A stretch of DNA of 64,000 nucleotides from an uncultured Prevotella sp. (GCA_902495455.1 CABUXJ010000011.1:1-64000); one strand, 5' to 3'. Shown: positions 16,180 to 25,390, numbered from the stretch's first letter. The notes: a model not told the origin generated them from the letters alone. Made by a program: numbers and translations.

Positions 16180-16743
16180 CTATCGCCCGAAGACCTTGCG
16201 ATAGTAGTCCGCTTTCCACTCTATTGGCCGCGGATAGGCCCGCGACGACGACGGCATACGCCACAGGGTGAGCCGCCGTCCGGCAAAGTCTGCCTCGACA
16301 CACTTGCCGACTTCGGGCATGGTCACGCCGACAACAGCTCCGAGTGTGTCGGCAGCTTTCTGTCCCGTGACGACCACCGAACGGCAGTCGGGAATGTGGC
16401 TGAGCAGAGCGGCAAGATCGGTGGGACGGACTATCCGGAGGAAGTTGTCGGACGCGTTGTTCTTCAGCCGGACGACCTCTTCGGCCGTGTCATAGAGAGC
16501 TATGCCATGCTCGCGGCAGAACTCCTCTATCAGCCGGCGGTCAAAACGTTTTTCGCCCGGACAGACGAAATGGTCTTTATCGCCGGTGAATATATATCCG
16601 AGGATGCGCCACATGTCGTTCTGGAAGTTGGGATAAAAGAAGTCCATCGACCAGCGCACGCGCTGTGGCGGAAAACTGCCGAGCATGAGCACACGCGCTC
16701 CCGGCGGTAGAAAGGGCTGCAATGGATGACGTTCGGTATTCAT
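16180..16743 (-). CDS. uracil-DNA glycosylase superfamily protein (Mug-like)
   Basis: 187 residues from ATG 16743; the frame extends further upstream, but that part overlaps a hairpin and lacks family similarity. Motif I-like VLMLGSFPPQ (with FFYPNFQNDMWRILGYI) and the C-terminal motif MPSSSRAYP place it in the UDG superfamily, in the branch annotated as 'uracil-DNA glycosylase family' or G:T/U mismatch-specific glycosylase. It would remove uracil or a mismatched base from DNA. The exact lesion is unknown. It lies between the secreted endonuclease gene (terminated by a hairpin at 16812-16875) and udk on the same strand. Confidence 0.8.
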   Translation of the reverse strand: MNTERHPLQPFLPPGARVLMLGSFPPQRVRWSMDFFYPNFQNDMWRILGYIFTGDKDHFVCPGEKRFDRRLIEEFCREHGIALYDTAEEVVRLKNNASDNFLRIVRPTDLAALLSHIPDCRSVVVTGQKAADTLGAVVGVTMPEVGKCVEADFAGRRLTLWRMPSSSRAYPRPIEWKADYYRKVFGR

Positions 16744-16811
16744 ATCCGGATGCTGCGAATTTGGGCTTTGTCTGATTAATATATGTGACGGCGTATCCGC
16801 ATAAACAAACA

Positions 16812-16875
16812 TAGCGGCTTTACCGGATTTGCATAGAGTCAAACATGCCTGAGACTCTATCCGGTAAAACCGCTA
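16812..16875 (-). terminator. hairpin terminator after the exo/endonuclease gene
   Basis: Imperfect inverted repeat tagcggctttaccgga...agagtc / gactct...tccggtaaaaccgcta, about 40 bases past the stop of the minus-strand gene ending at 16917. Confidence 0.6.
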
Positions 16876-16916
16876 CGCCGTTATGTTTACACAGAGTGTG
16901 TCACGCCATTACGCTG

Positions 16917-17981
16917 TTACTTGGTTGCCTTCTGTTCCTTCACCAAATATACTATTGTCGGCAGGTGGTCGCTGAAGCCGTTGAGCCATACGCCGCCGGC
17001 ATGTGTGCGGAGCGGATTGCCTTTGTACTTGCCGTCCTGCTGAATCATGTAGTCGCGACGGAAAATCTGGTGCTGGAAATATTTCAGCGTCGAATAGTCT
17101 TTCCGGCCGTCGCTGTTGAGCAGCGATGAGGAAAGGATGATCTGATCGAAGAGATTCCACGCGCCGTTGTACATCAGCGTCCCGCGGCCCTCCTTGGCCA
17201 GTACGTTCCACCACGGATTATACAGGTCGCCGTCCTTCACATTCTTAATCTCACGCTTTGCGCCCAGCGCTTCCGACATGGACTTGTCCATCGGGTCGTC
17301 ATTCATGTCGCCCATGATGAAGATTTTCACGTTCGGGTCATCACGCAAGAGCGAATCCTTGAGTGCGCGCAGCTGACGGCCGCCCGTCTCACGATAGAAC
17401 GACGTGGCGAAACGGCTTGGCAGGTGGTTGACGACGACAGTCACATGCTCGTCGGCCAACGTTCCGCTGACGGTGAGGAAACCGCGGGTGCAGTAGTTGC
17501 TGTCCTTCTCCAACTCAGGTACGTAGGGCACGAGCTTGACGTCACGGACGGTAAACAGACGCGGATTGTAAAGCATGGCGCAATCGACTCCGCGGCGGTC
17601 CGGACCCTCGATATGGCAGTATTTATAGCCACGGGCGGCCATTTCGGGCTGGGCGATGAGATCATCGAGCACCTTGGAGTTCTCTACTTCGCTCACTCCG
17701 ATGATGGCGCAACCGATACTCTTGGGCAACTTGTCCGTACCCATGTCCGCAAGCACACGCGCCATGTTATGGAGCTTGTTGGAATACTTGCGGCCATTCC
17801 ACTTGTAAGAGCCGTTGGGAAGGAACTCATAGTCCTTCTTGCCTTCGTCATGGCACGTGTCGAAAAGGTTCTCAAGATTATAAAATCCGACCGCATAGAC
17901 GTTGTACTTTTTGTTCTGCGCCTGCGCCTGAAACACCCCTGAAAGGAGCACTAACAACAATAAATATACGTTTCTTTTCAT
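16917..17981 (-). CDS. secreted endonuclease/exonuclease/phosphatase family protein
   Basis: 354 residues; signal peptide MKRNVYLLLLVLLSGVFQAQAQ. The DNase I-like fold is clear: FYNLENLFDT near residue 32, IIGVSEVEN (metal-binding Glu), RRGVDCAMLYN, VVNHLPSR, FIMGDMNDDP and the C-terminal SDHLPTIVYL catalytic His. Members cleave phosphodiesters in nucleic acids or small phosphorylated molecules. Export and position, divergent by 146 bases from a TonB-dependent receptor with OB-fold lipoproteins and near a NUC1-type endonuclease, point to digestion of extracellular DNA or RNA for phosphate and nucleosides. Full length. Confidence 0.9.
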   Translation of the reverse strand: MKRNVYLLLLVLLSGVFQAQAQNKKYNVYAVGFYNLENLFDTCHDEGKKDYEFLPNGSYKWNGRKYSNKLHNMARVLADMGTDKLPKSIGCAIIGVSEVENSKVLDDLIAQPEMAARGYKYCHIEGPDRRGVDCAMLYNPRLFTVRDVKLVPYVPELEKDSNYCTRGFLTVSGTLADEHVTVVVNHLPSRFATSFYRETGGRQLRALKDSLLRDDPNVKIFIMGDMNDDPMDKSMSEALGAKREIKNVKDGDLYNPWWNVLAKEGRGTLMYNGAWNLFDQIILSSSLLNSDGRKDYSTLKYFQHQIFRRDYMIQQDGKYKGNPLRTHAGGVWLNGFSDHLPTIVYLVKEQKATK

Positions 17982-18086
17982 ACTTCTGTAAATAATTAAT
18001 GCACAAATATCGGCATTTTATACGATAACAGCGCATTTTTAATAAAAAAAATAACGGGAATACTCTTTTTTGTCATATTAATTTCG

Positions 18087-18094
18087 TTACTTTG
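18087..18094 (+). promoter_or_regulatory. -7-like box TTACTTTG for the TonB receptor operon
   Basis: Variant of TAnnTTTG, 33 bases upstream of ATG 18128. No -33 TTTG at normal spacing is seen. Confidence 0.45.
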
Positions 18095-18127
18095 CGTCTG
18101 TAATTACAAACAATAATTAAATCGACT

Positions 18128-20677
18128 ATGCAAAAAAAGCTGAAATTTGCAGTGTTAGCCTTTTGCTGTTCTCAGGCAGTCTTTGCACAAAACACAGACT
18201 CGCAGTTGAAGCAGAACGTCACGGAAAATGACGAACAGGCTTTCACTTTCACTGAAGCACAGCTTGGTGAGGATGACGACATGTCACAGAACGTGACTAT
18301 CATCAACTCAAACAGCAACCTTTACGCGAGTCAGGTGGGCTATCTGTTCAGCCCTGTCAGATTCCGGTATCGTGCCTTCAATCAAAAGTACAATGAAATC
18401 TACATCAACGGCGCTCCGATGAACGACATGGAGTCGGGACAATTCCGATACTCCATGATCGGCGGACTCAACGCCCAGACACGCAATGTGGAGTTTGCCC
18501 TGCCGTTTGAGGCAAACAACTTCTCCGTGTCGGCTATGGGCGGTTCAAACAACTACAACTTCCGGCCGTCTTCACAACCCGTAGGCAGCCGCGTCACGCT
18601 GAGCGGAGCCAACCGTAGCTACACACTTCGCGCCGGTTACACTTACAACTCCGGCATAAACGAAAAAGGATGGGCCTACTCTGCAGCCGTCATGTACCGA
18701 TGGGCAAACCGCGGCTATGTGGAGGGAACATTCTACAACTCACTCTCCTATTTCCTCGGCGTGGAGAAGGTCTTCAACAACCAGCACAGCCTGTCGCTCG
18801 TCACATGGGGCAACCCGACGGAACGCGCATCGCAGGGTGCTGCGACGGACGAAGCCTACTGGCTGGCAAACGACCGTTACTATAACCCGTATTGGGGATA
18901 TCAGAACGGAAAGAAGCGCAATTCGCGCGTGGTCAACGATTTCGCACCGACAGCCTTGCTGACATGGGACTGGAAAATCAATGACTACATGAAGCTGACG
19001 ACGGCGCTGACCGGAAAGTACAGCCACTACAAGAGCACGAAGCTCAACTACAGCAACTCCGACAACCCGCATCCCAACTACTGGAAGAACCTGCCGTCAA
19101 GTTTCTATGACGTCTGGGACGAGACTGACGTCACGAACCGCACGGACCAGAATCTTGCCGACTGGCAGTCGTCATACGAATTCTGGACGGCGTCAAAGGC
19201 CAACCGACAGATCAACTGGGACCGCCTCTACTACTCCAACCAGCAACTCGCAGCCCAGGGGAAGGACGCCATGTATTATATTCAGGCAAAGAACAACGAC
19301 CAGCTGATGCTCACGCTGTCATCCTCTCTGAAGACAGAACTCACAAAAAAGTCATCACTCAATCTGGGTCTGGCCCTGCAGACGACAAAGGGCATGCACT
19401 ATCAGACAATGGAGGACCTGCTGGGCGCATCGGTGTTCCACAATATAAATACGTATGCGCTGGGAACATACGCCGCCGGCTCGGAGCAGGTGCAGTATGA
19501 CCTCAACAACCCCAACGGCGAGGTGCGCGAGGGCGACAAGTTCGGCTATAACTACAACCTGCTCGTAGACAAAGCCAACGTATGGGCTACATACAAGGCG
19601 GACTTCAACGCTATCCATACATTCGTCAGCGGACGTGTCGGAGCGACATCGATGCAGCGCGACGGTAAGATGCGCAACGGTCTGGCCGCAGACAACTCTT
19701 ACGGCAAGAGCGGCACTGCCCGCTTCCTCGACGGTGGCGTGAAGGCAGGAGCAACGTTCAGCGACGGTCCTTTCACCATGACATGGGGTCTGGGCTATGA
19801 GTTGCGCACTCCCACGGCATCTACTGCTTTTGCTTCTCCGGAAATCAACAACGATTTTGTCAACAACTTGAAAAATGAGAAAGTATTCTCTGCTGAATTA
19901 GGATACTATTTCAAGTTCCCGTGGATTAACATTTCACTTAACGGTTACTACTCACACATTGCCGATGGAACCGAATGGCAGAACTTCTACTATGACGACA
20001 TCAACTCGTTCTCATACGTATCGTTCACCGGCGTGAAGAAAGAGTATTACGGAGCCGAGCTCGGAGCGAACATCAAGATCAACTCCGCCTTCAGCGTCAA
20101 ACTTCTCGGACAGATCAGCGACGCAAAATATACCGACAATACCAACGTGCGCTACATGAACTCAACATCGGCCGAATATATCGACGACATCTGCTACACT
20201 AAGGACATGCGCGAGAACGGTACGCCGCTCACCGCCGTGAGCCTCGGACTGAGCTATCACGCCGGCGGATGGTTCATCGACCTCAACGGCAACTACTATG
20301 ACCGCATCTATCTGTCTTATTCACCCAGCTTCCGCTATGAGAAGAGCTTGAAGAACCGTCAGGATGCCTACGGAGACGTGTACGCTCCGGACGGAAGCAT
20401 CGTCGACGGCGTGCTCGATCAGGCTGAGGGCAAGGGGGGATTCATGCTCGACGCTTCAATCGGAAAGTCGATTTATCTGAAGAAGGGTTCGCTGTCAATC
20501 AACCTCACGCTGACGAACGTCCTCAACAACCGCGACATCGTCACCGGTGGTTATGAGCAGAGCCGCAGCGACTACACTCAGAGCGGCAACACGCGCACAT
20601 ATAAGTTCTCGAAGAATCCGATGAAGTTCTACGCCTACGGAACCAACGGAATGTTGAACATTACATATAAATTCTAA
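18128..20677 (+). CDS. TonB-dependent outer-membrane receptor
   Basis: 849 residues; signal peptide MQKKLKFAVLAFCCSQAVFA. There is no carboxypeptidase-like N-terminal repeat; a short linker leads into a plug-like region (residues ~55-150; YRAFNQKYNEIYINGAPMND), then a long beta-barrel with alternating aromatic strands and a C-terminal strand ending TYKF with a terminal Phe. It imports a ligand across the outer membrane with energy from TonB-ExbBD. Unlike SusC it has no SusD partner; two OB-fold lipoproteins (DUF5689 and DUF6359) follow 11 and 38 bases after the preceding stops. Flanking secreted nucleases suggest uptake of nucleic-acid fragments or nucleotides. Substrate is inference only. 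Confidence 0.87.
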   Translation: MQKKLKFAVLAFCCSQAVFAQNTDSQLKQNVTENDEQAFTFTEAQLGEDDDMSQNVTIINSNSNLYASQVGYLFSPVRFRYRAFNQKYNEIYINGAPMNDMESGQFRYSMIGGLNAQTRNVEFALPFEANNFSVSAMGGSNNYNFRPSSQPVGSRVTLSGANRSYTLRAGYTYNSGINEKGWAYSAAVMYRWANRGYVEGTFYNSLSYFLGVEKVFNNQHSLSLVTWGNPTERASQGAATDEAYWLANDRYYNPYWGYQNGKKRNSRVVNDFAPTALLTWDWKINDYMKLTTALTGKYSHYKSTKLNYSNSDNPHPNYWKNLPSSFYDVWDETDVTNRTDQNLADWQSSYEFWTASKANRQINWDRLYYSNQQLAAQGKDAMYYIQAKNNDQLMLTLSSSLKTELTKKSSLNLGLALQTTKGMHYQTMEDLLGASVFHNINTYALGTYAAGSEQVQYDLNNPNGEVREGDKFGYNYNLLVDKANVWATYKADFNAIHTFVSGRVGATSMQRDGKMRNGLAADNSYGKSGTARFLDGGVKAGATFSDGPFTMTWGLGYELRTPTASTAFASPEINNDFVNNLKNEKVFSAELGYYFKFPWINISLNGYYSHIADGTEWQNFYYDDINSFSYVSFTGVKKEYYGAELGANIKINSAFSVKLLGQISDAKYTDNTNVRYMNSTSAEYIDDICYTKDMRENGTPLTAVSLGLSYHAGGWFIDLNGNYYDRIYLSYSPSFRYEKSLKNRQDAYGDVYAPDGSIVDGVLDQAEGKGGFMLDASIGKSIYLKKGSLSINLTLTNVLNNRDIVTGGYEQSRSDYTQSGNTRTYKFSKNPMKFYAYGTNGMLNITYKF

Positions 20678-20688
20678 ACGCAACGAAT

Positions 20689-21600
20689 ATGAAAAAGATG
20701 AAATATATCCTCATTGCCTGCGTATGCGCACTGATGACAGGGTGCATGGCCGGAGAGGACTATGGCTTCGACACGGACTGGAGCGCTCCGAACACGGACA
20801 ACGCATACGGCAATCCCGAGCTGCAGGAGACCAACGTCATCACGGTGAAGGAATTGCTCGACCGCTATGTCGACCCGATGACCGCCGCCAACGACACGAC
20901 CATGATACGTGAGGACGTCCAGATAAAGGTCATCGTCACAGGAAACGACATCGAGGGTAATATATATAATGAGGTGGCCGTCAAGGACGAGACCGGAGCC
21001 ATCCTCATCTGTATCGCTCAGGGCGGCCTCTACGGCTATCTGCCCGTCGGCAAGGAAATCCTCGTTGACCTCAAGGGGCTCCACATCGGACTCTATGGCA
21101 ACCAGCCGCAAATCGGCGTGGCATACACCAACGCTTCCGGAAAGACGTTCCCCAGCCGCATGAACCGCAACATCTGGCAGAAGCACTTCAAGTATGTCGA
21201 CGCCGGCTTCACCCACGAAGTAGCTCCTGAAGAGTTTGACGTGACACGCATGCAGGACGTGGAGTATGTCAAAGCTTGCCGCGGCAAACTCATGACCGTC
21301 AAGGGTGTGACGATGGCAGAGGCCGACGGAGTGAAGGTTTGGGCAAGTGATGCGGAGAAAGACGCAGGCAACGGTGTTAGCCGTTCGATAGCCGTCAACG
21401 GTAAAGTACCCATGAGCGGTCAGTATGCTTCTTTCGTTGTCCGTTCAAGCACATACGCCGATTTCGCCGCACAAGTCATGCCGAAAGAAAAGGTCAACCT
21501 GACCGGCATCTTCACCGTCTATGCAAACAATCCCGACCGCTACGGCTACACTTGGCAGATACTTCTCCGCCAAGGTACCGACGTTGAGATTGCAGAATAA
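20689..21600 (+). CDS. DUF5689-domain lipoprotein (OB-fold)
   Basis: 303 residues; lipobox in ALMTGCMAGEDYGF makes Cys19 the lipid anchor (outer-membrane lipoprotein, probably surface-facing). Residues ~40-150 fit DUF5689: an ITVKELLDRY start, then IKVIVTGNDIEGNIYNEVAV and GAILICIAQGGLYGYLPVGK, which have the OB-fold strand pattern. A second half (~165-303) contains another beta-rich OB-like unit (KLMTVKGVTM; VNLTGIFTVYAN). DUF5689 lipoproteins commonly sit next to TonB receptors and exported nucleases or phosphatases. Here it probably captures ligand for the receptor encoded just upstream. Confidence 0.82.
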   Translation: MKKMKYILIACVCALMTGCMAGEDYGFDTDWSAPNTDNAYGNPELQETNVITVKELLDRYVDPMTAANDTTMIREDVQIKVIVTGNDIEGNIYNEVAVKDETGAILICIAQGGLYGYLPVGKEILVDLKGLHIGLYGNQPQIGVAYTNASGKTFPSRMNRNIWQKHFKYVDAGFTHEVAPEEFDVTRMQDVEYVKACRGKLMTVKGVTMAEADGVKVWASDAEKDAGNGVSRSIAVNGKVPMSGQYASFVVRSSTYADFAAQVMPKEKVNLTGIFTVYANNPDRYGYTWQILLRQGTDVEIAE

Positions 21601-21638
21601 GAAACAAATCAATAACAACAAAACAATAATATACATTT

Positions 21639-23453
21639 ATGAAAAAGATATTTTTATCAATGCTCGCCATCACAATGGCCGCATTTACATTCACAAGCTG
21701 TGAAGATGTTCCCGAGCCCTACGGAATACCGGGAACTGGAGACAATGGTAGTGGATTGCCGGAAGGAACATATATCAATAAAGATTTTTCTCAGACTCTT
21801 GACGGCTTCACGCAAACAGGCAACAACTCCAATATATCATGGATAATAGACTACAGCAGTGCCTGCATCACCGGATATAAGGATTACGACGGTAGCGGCA
21901 GCAAGTCAAATCAAGCCGGTGTCACATGGCTGGTAAGCGATGCTCCAGCAGACCTCACTAATTCAGAAAAGGCTTATGTTGAAATCAACCATGCCCTCAA
22001 CTATGAGAAAGGAGACATTAATGCCAACAACTCCGTGCTTATCAGCAAAGACTACAACGGTGATGTAAACGCTGCGACATGGGAGGCTCTTCCTTACAAT
22101 ACGGATGGGCTGAACAGCGGTTTCACTTTTGTGACCAAGAAGATGAACATACCGGAAAGCTATGTCGGCGGAAAAGTCTACGTAGCCATGCGCCACACAT
22201 GCACTGAAACATACTCATCAACATGGGAGGTGAAGTCTATCAGTGTTAAAGAAGGTACCGCAGAGGAGACCAGCACTCCTCCTGCAGGAGACAGTTCCAA
22301 AGAAAATCCCTACACTGTGGCTCAGGCCATTGCCAACAATAGTGGCATGGCATGGGTGAAAGGATACATCGTTGGATGGGTTGAAGGTCAGGTTCTGAAA
22401 GATGGAGCACATTTTGACAATGCATCTTCTTCTACATCCAACATGCTTATCGCAGATGACGCAAACGAGACTGATTTATCAAAGTGTATTCCTGTACAGC
22501 TGCCCAGCGGTGACGTCCGCACTGCACTTAACCTGAAAGACAATCCCGGCAACTACAAGAAAGAAGTGATATTGTACGGAAGTCTCGAAAGATATTTCGG
22601 TACCGCAGGTCTAAAGAGTGTAACGGAATTTGTTCTCGACGGCAAAGAGGGTGGTAGCGGATCCGAAGAACCCACACCTGGAGAACCGACCGGTGACGGT
22701 ACAGCCGCAAGTCCATACAATGCCGCCGGTGCGAACAAATACATATCTACATTGGCAGCCGGCGTTCCTTCCGAAATAGACATCTATGTGAAAGGCAAAG
22801 TTTCCAAGATTTCGTTTAACTATGCAAATGACGGATATGGAACCGCTACATATTATATCTCTGATGACGGTACGACAAGTTCAACACAGTTCTATGTTTA
22901 CCGTTCATACTATCTCAACAACACGCCATATACCGAAGGAGACGTTCTAAGCGTCGGTGACGATGTCGTCGTTTGCGGTAAGGTTGTCAACTATATGGGC
23001 AACACACCTGAGACACAACAGAAAGAGAGCTACCTCTACTCATGGACAAAGAATGGAGGAAGCACCGGCGGAGGTGACGACAAACCGACGGGCGACACCG
23101 ACGGCACCAAAGAAAATCCTCACACCGTAGCTTACGCCATTGCAAACAACAGCGGCACAGCTTGGGTGAAGGGATTTATCGTCGGATGGGTTAATGGTAT
23201 GTCAATTTCATCCGGAGCCACATTCAATGGTAACTCCGAAAGCAAGACCAACCTGCTCATTGCTGACGACATAAATGAGACAGACGTATCCAAATGTCTC
23301 CCCGTACAGTTACCTTCCGGTGATGTTCGTAACGCCCTTAACTTGCAAGACAATCCCGGAAATTATAAGAAACAGGTTTCCCTCTACGGAAGTCTTGAAA
23401 GATATTTCGGTACAAGCGGATTTAAATCCATTACAGAATTCAGTTTTGAATAA
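21639..23453 (+). CDS. multi-domain lipoprotein with two DUF6359-type OB-fold repeats
   Basis: 604 residues; signal ends at a lipobox (AFTFTSCEDVPEPYG; Cys21). Modules: a jelly-roll/choice-of-anchor-like domain (~45-205), DUF6359 repeat 1 (~220-335), an OB-fold-like segment (~350-480; VKGKVSKISFNYANDGYGTA) and DUF6359 repeat 2 (~490-604). The two repeats are nearly the same: both have AWVKG-Y/F-IVGWV, NETD, PVQLPSGDVR, DNPGNYKK, LYGSLERYFGT. This shows recent internal duplication. Linkers are Gly/Glu/Pro-rich. Base composition is more AT-rich than upstream genes. It is third in the receptor operon and followed by a strong terminator. Likely a surface binding protein, possibly for nucleic acid. 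Confidence 0.8.
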   Translation: MKKIFLSMLAITMAAFTFTSCEDVPEPYGIPGTGDNGSGLPEGTYINKDFSQTLDGFTQTGNNSNISWIIDYSSACITGYKDYDGSGSKSNQAGVTWLVSDAPADLTNSEKAYVEINHALNYEKGDINANNSVLISKDYNGDVNAATWEALPYNTDGLNSGFTFVTKKMNIPESYVGGKVYVAMRHTCTETYSSTWEVKSISVKEGTAEETSTPPAGDSSKENPYTVAQAIANNSGMAWVKGYIVGWVEGQVLKDGAHFDNASSSTSNMLIADDANETDLSKCIPVQLPSGDVRTALNLKDNPGNYKKEVILYGSLERYFGTAGLKSVTEFVLDGKEGGSGSEEPTPGEPTGDGTAASPYNAAGANKYISTLAAGVPSEIDIYVKGKVSKISFNYANDGYGTATYYISDDGTTSSTQFYVYRSYYLNNTPYTEGDVLSVGDDVVVCGKVVNYMGNTPETQQKESYLYSWTKNGGSTGGGDDKPTGDTDGTKENPHTVAYAIANNSGTAWVKGFIVGWVNGMSISSGATFNGNSESKTNLLIADDINETDVSKCLPVQLPSGDVRNALNLQDNPGNYKKQVSLYGSLERYFGTSGFKSITEFSFE

Positions 23454-23470
23454 AAGATTATAATCTAAAC

Positions 23471-23505
23471 AAAAAGGAGGATGCCCGATGTGCATCCTCC
23501 TTTTT
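23471..23505 (+). terminator. Rho-independent terminator of the receptor operon
   Basis: Perfect 14-base arms (aaaaaggaggatgc / gcatcctccttttt) with a 7-base loop and flanking T run, 17 bases after the stop at 23453. Confidence 0.88.
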
Positions 23506-23539
23506 GTTTTCGCATATACGCCCAAAACACGGCCGGACA

Positions 23540-23571
23540 TTTGGACAACACGGGGAAAATCGCTATTTTTG
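23540..23571 (+). promoter_or_regulatory. promoter TTTG-N20-TATTTTTG of the endonuclease gene
   Basis: TTTG at 23540-23543, 20 bases, TATTTTTG at 23564-23571; near-perfect Bacteroidota consensus 31 bases before the ATG at 23603. Upstream in-frame starts would include the promoter and are rejected. Confidence 0.72.
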
Positions 23572-23602
23572 CATTTCAGAAACAAATGAAACAATCAAAC
23601 TT

Positions 23603-24559
23603 ATGATGAATATCAAGCACTTCCCCACTCTGCTGTTCTCCATTTTTATTTCCATTGCGACGGTTTCGTGCAGCAGCGATGACGACAATCAAAGCGGAAA
23701 CGGCGGCGGAAATTGGATTGGCGACGGCGGTGCGAACAAAAATACGCCAACGGCCGGCTGTCCCGAAGCATCACGCATAGAGTTCCCTAAAACAAAAGGC
23801 GGCAACAGCATCATTCTGAAATATTACTCCGGCGACACTTACGGACTCAACTACTGCGTCGAATGGGACACGGAGAAGAAGTCACAGCGATGGTCCTGCT
23901 ACTTCATGGTGGACCATCACCACTCCAACAACGACCGCGAACACACGTACTCAGGCAACGCCGGACGTTATGACCCGATGAGCAATCCGGGCAACCACCC
24001 CAATGACCGCCAATATCCTTGGGACCCGCAGCTGCCCCAGCAATACCGTTGGAGCGAAGACCTCTTCGTCCGTTCCGGCTACGACCACGGCCACATCTGC
24101 CCGTCTGCCGACCGGCAGTATTCCCGCGAGGCCAACTATCAGACTTTCTACATGACCAACATGCAGCCGCAGCGCAACGCTTTCAACGCCAAACTATGGG
24201 CCGTAATGGAGCAAAAAGTGCGTGACATCACGCCAAAGACCATCGGTGACACGCTCTACGTCTGCAAGGGAGGCACCATCGACAACGAGAGTCAGATACT
24301 GACGCGCATACAGGGCAAGATGATTGTGCCCCGATACTTCTACATGGCCCTGTTGCTGAAACTCGGCAACCAGTTTACGGCTTTCGCCTTTTGGGCCGAA
24401 CACACCAACGCCGACCACTCCAACGACCCGTTGCGCAACTACGTCATCACCATCGACGAGCTGGAGCAGCGCACAGGAATAGACTTCTTCTGCAATCTAC
24501 CCGACGACATCGAGGACAAGGTCGAGAGCAACGTCGCATACAACTATTGGGGATTCTGA
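23603..24559 (+). CDS. DNA/RNA non-specific endonuclease (NUC1 family) lipoprotein
   Basis: 318 residues from the first of two adjacent ATGs (23603, 23606). The lipobox ATVSCSSDDD anchors it to a membrane, probably the outer membrane. A Gly/Asn-rich linker is followed by the beta-beta-alpha metal nuclease: YCVEWDTEKKSQRW, the active-site DHGHICPSADRQ (D161-H164; family DRGH with His in place of Arg), YMTNMQPQRNAFN with the metal-binding Asn, then WAVMEQKVR. It cuts single- and double-stranded nucleic acid with little sequence preference. It has its own promoter, so it can be controlled apart from the receptor operon just upstream. It likely supplies fragments to that system. Confidence 0.9.
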   Translation: MMNIKHFPTLLFSIFISIATVSCSSDDDNQSGNGGGNWIGDGGANKNTPTAGCPEASRIEFPKTKGGNSIILKYYSGDTYGLNYCVEWDTEKKSQRWSCYFMVDHHHSNNDREHTYSGNAGRYDPMSNPGNHPNDRQYPWDPQLPQQYRWSEDLFVRSGYDHGHICPSADRQYSREANYQTFYMTNMQPQRNAFNAKLWAVMEQKVRDITPKTIGDTLYVCKGGTIDNESQILTRIQGKMIVPRYFYMALLLKLGNQFTAFAFWAEHTNADHSNDPLRNYVITIDELEQRTGIDFFCNLPDDIEDKVESNVAYNYWGF

Positions 24560-24696
24560 CGCTTAAAAAGTAACGAAGAAAGCCTTGAAAAGACGCTATA
24601 CAGCAACGAAAACATGCCGATAACACCGAAAAGCAGTAAAAAAGAACCGCAATCAGGCCAAAATCAGCACAATAGGCCCACAAAAGCCACGGAATA

Positions 24697-24728
24697 TTTG
24701 CCCGTTTGAGGAAAAACAATTAACTTTG
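24697..24728 (+). promoter_or_regulatory. promoter TTTG-N20-TAACTTTG of rpmE2
   Basis: TTTG 24697-24700 and TAACTTTG 24721-24728, giving a leader of about 45 bases to ATG 24779. Confidence 0.72.
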
Positions 24729-24778
24729 CACCCCAAAAGAGAACTATATATAACATTACATATTTATTTAAAACTAAA

Positions 24779-25033
24779 ATGAAAAAAGGTATTCACCCCG
24801 AAAACTATCGCCCCGTCGTATTTAAGGATATGTCCAACGGCGATATGTTCCTTACACGTTCTACATGCAAGGCTAACGAGACAGTAGAATTTGAAGGCGA
24901 GACTTACCCCGTGGTAAAAGTCGAAATCTCAAGCACCTCTCACCCGTTCTATACCGGTAAGAGCAAGCTGGTTGACACCGCCGGTCGTGTCGACAAGTTC
25001 ATGAGCCGCTACGGTAAGGCTTCGAAGAAATAA
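24779..25033 (+). CDS. rpmE2: 50S ribosomal protein L31 type B
   Basis: 84 residues. Starts MKKGIHPENYRPVVFKDM and contains HPFYTGKSKLVDTAGRVDKF, the signature of bL31. It has only one cysteine (STCKANE) and lacks the four zinc-binding cysteines of type A L31, so it is the zinc-independent type B paralogue, which in Bacteroidota is often the only form. A component of the large ribosomal subunit at the central protuberance and bridge to the small subunit. Monocistronic: own consensus promoter and strong terminator 37 bases after the stop. Confidence 0.95.
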   Translation: MKKGIHPENYRPVVFKDMSNGDMFLTRSTCKANETVEFEGETYPVVKVEISSTSHPFYTGKSKLVDTAGRVDKFMSRYGKASKK

Positions 25034-25069
25034 GATATACACTCAAATTATTCTTCAGAAGAAACAATC

Positions 25070-25119
25070 GAGAAGGCGCACCGTGTAGTTGCATATGCAC
25101 GGAGCGCCTTCTCTTTTTT
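25070..25119 (+). terminator. Rho-independent terminator of rpmE2
   Basis: 16-base arms (gagaaggcgcaccgtg / cacggagcgccttctc; one mismatch), 12-base loop, then seven T. Confidence 0.92.
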
Positions 25120-25151
25120 TATGCACCCTCTCCATCCATCCTTAACGCAAT

Positions 25152-25390
25152 AAAAAAATGCGGGCCGCATCATCACTGATGCAAGCCCGCAAACATTTCT
25201 TACTACTAACTACCAAACCAAATTACTACTAACTAAAAAACTAAAATGTCCTGCCACAATGCAGAGACTTATCATCTGAAAATCTTTTCACCTTGAAAGG
25301 CCTAAAACCCTATGTTTTTTTGTTTCTATGCTTTCTCCCCTCACGGGCTTATCTCTCAAATATCTCTTGTTCTTATAACTTCCTTTTGAC
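25152..25390 (-). ncRNA. candidate small non-coding RNA (about 240 nt)
   Basis: On the minus strand a -7 box TAAATTTG (25402-25395) is followed by about 240 bases without a usable frame, ending in a strong hairpin (gcgggcttgcatca / tgatgcggcccgc, 25160-25190) and a run of seven T (25159-25153). That is the layout of an independent small RNA gene convergent with rpmE2. The transcript contains a repeated TTAGTTAGTAGTAA-type word (25198-25246). A 6S-type RNA is one possibility; I could not show a 6S fold by eye. Confidence 0.35.

Noticed and set aside
18128..21600. SusC/SusD pair
   Set aside because: The receptor lacks the SusC N-terminal extension, and the following lipoprotein is DUF5689/OB-like, not the helical SusD fold.
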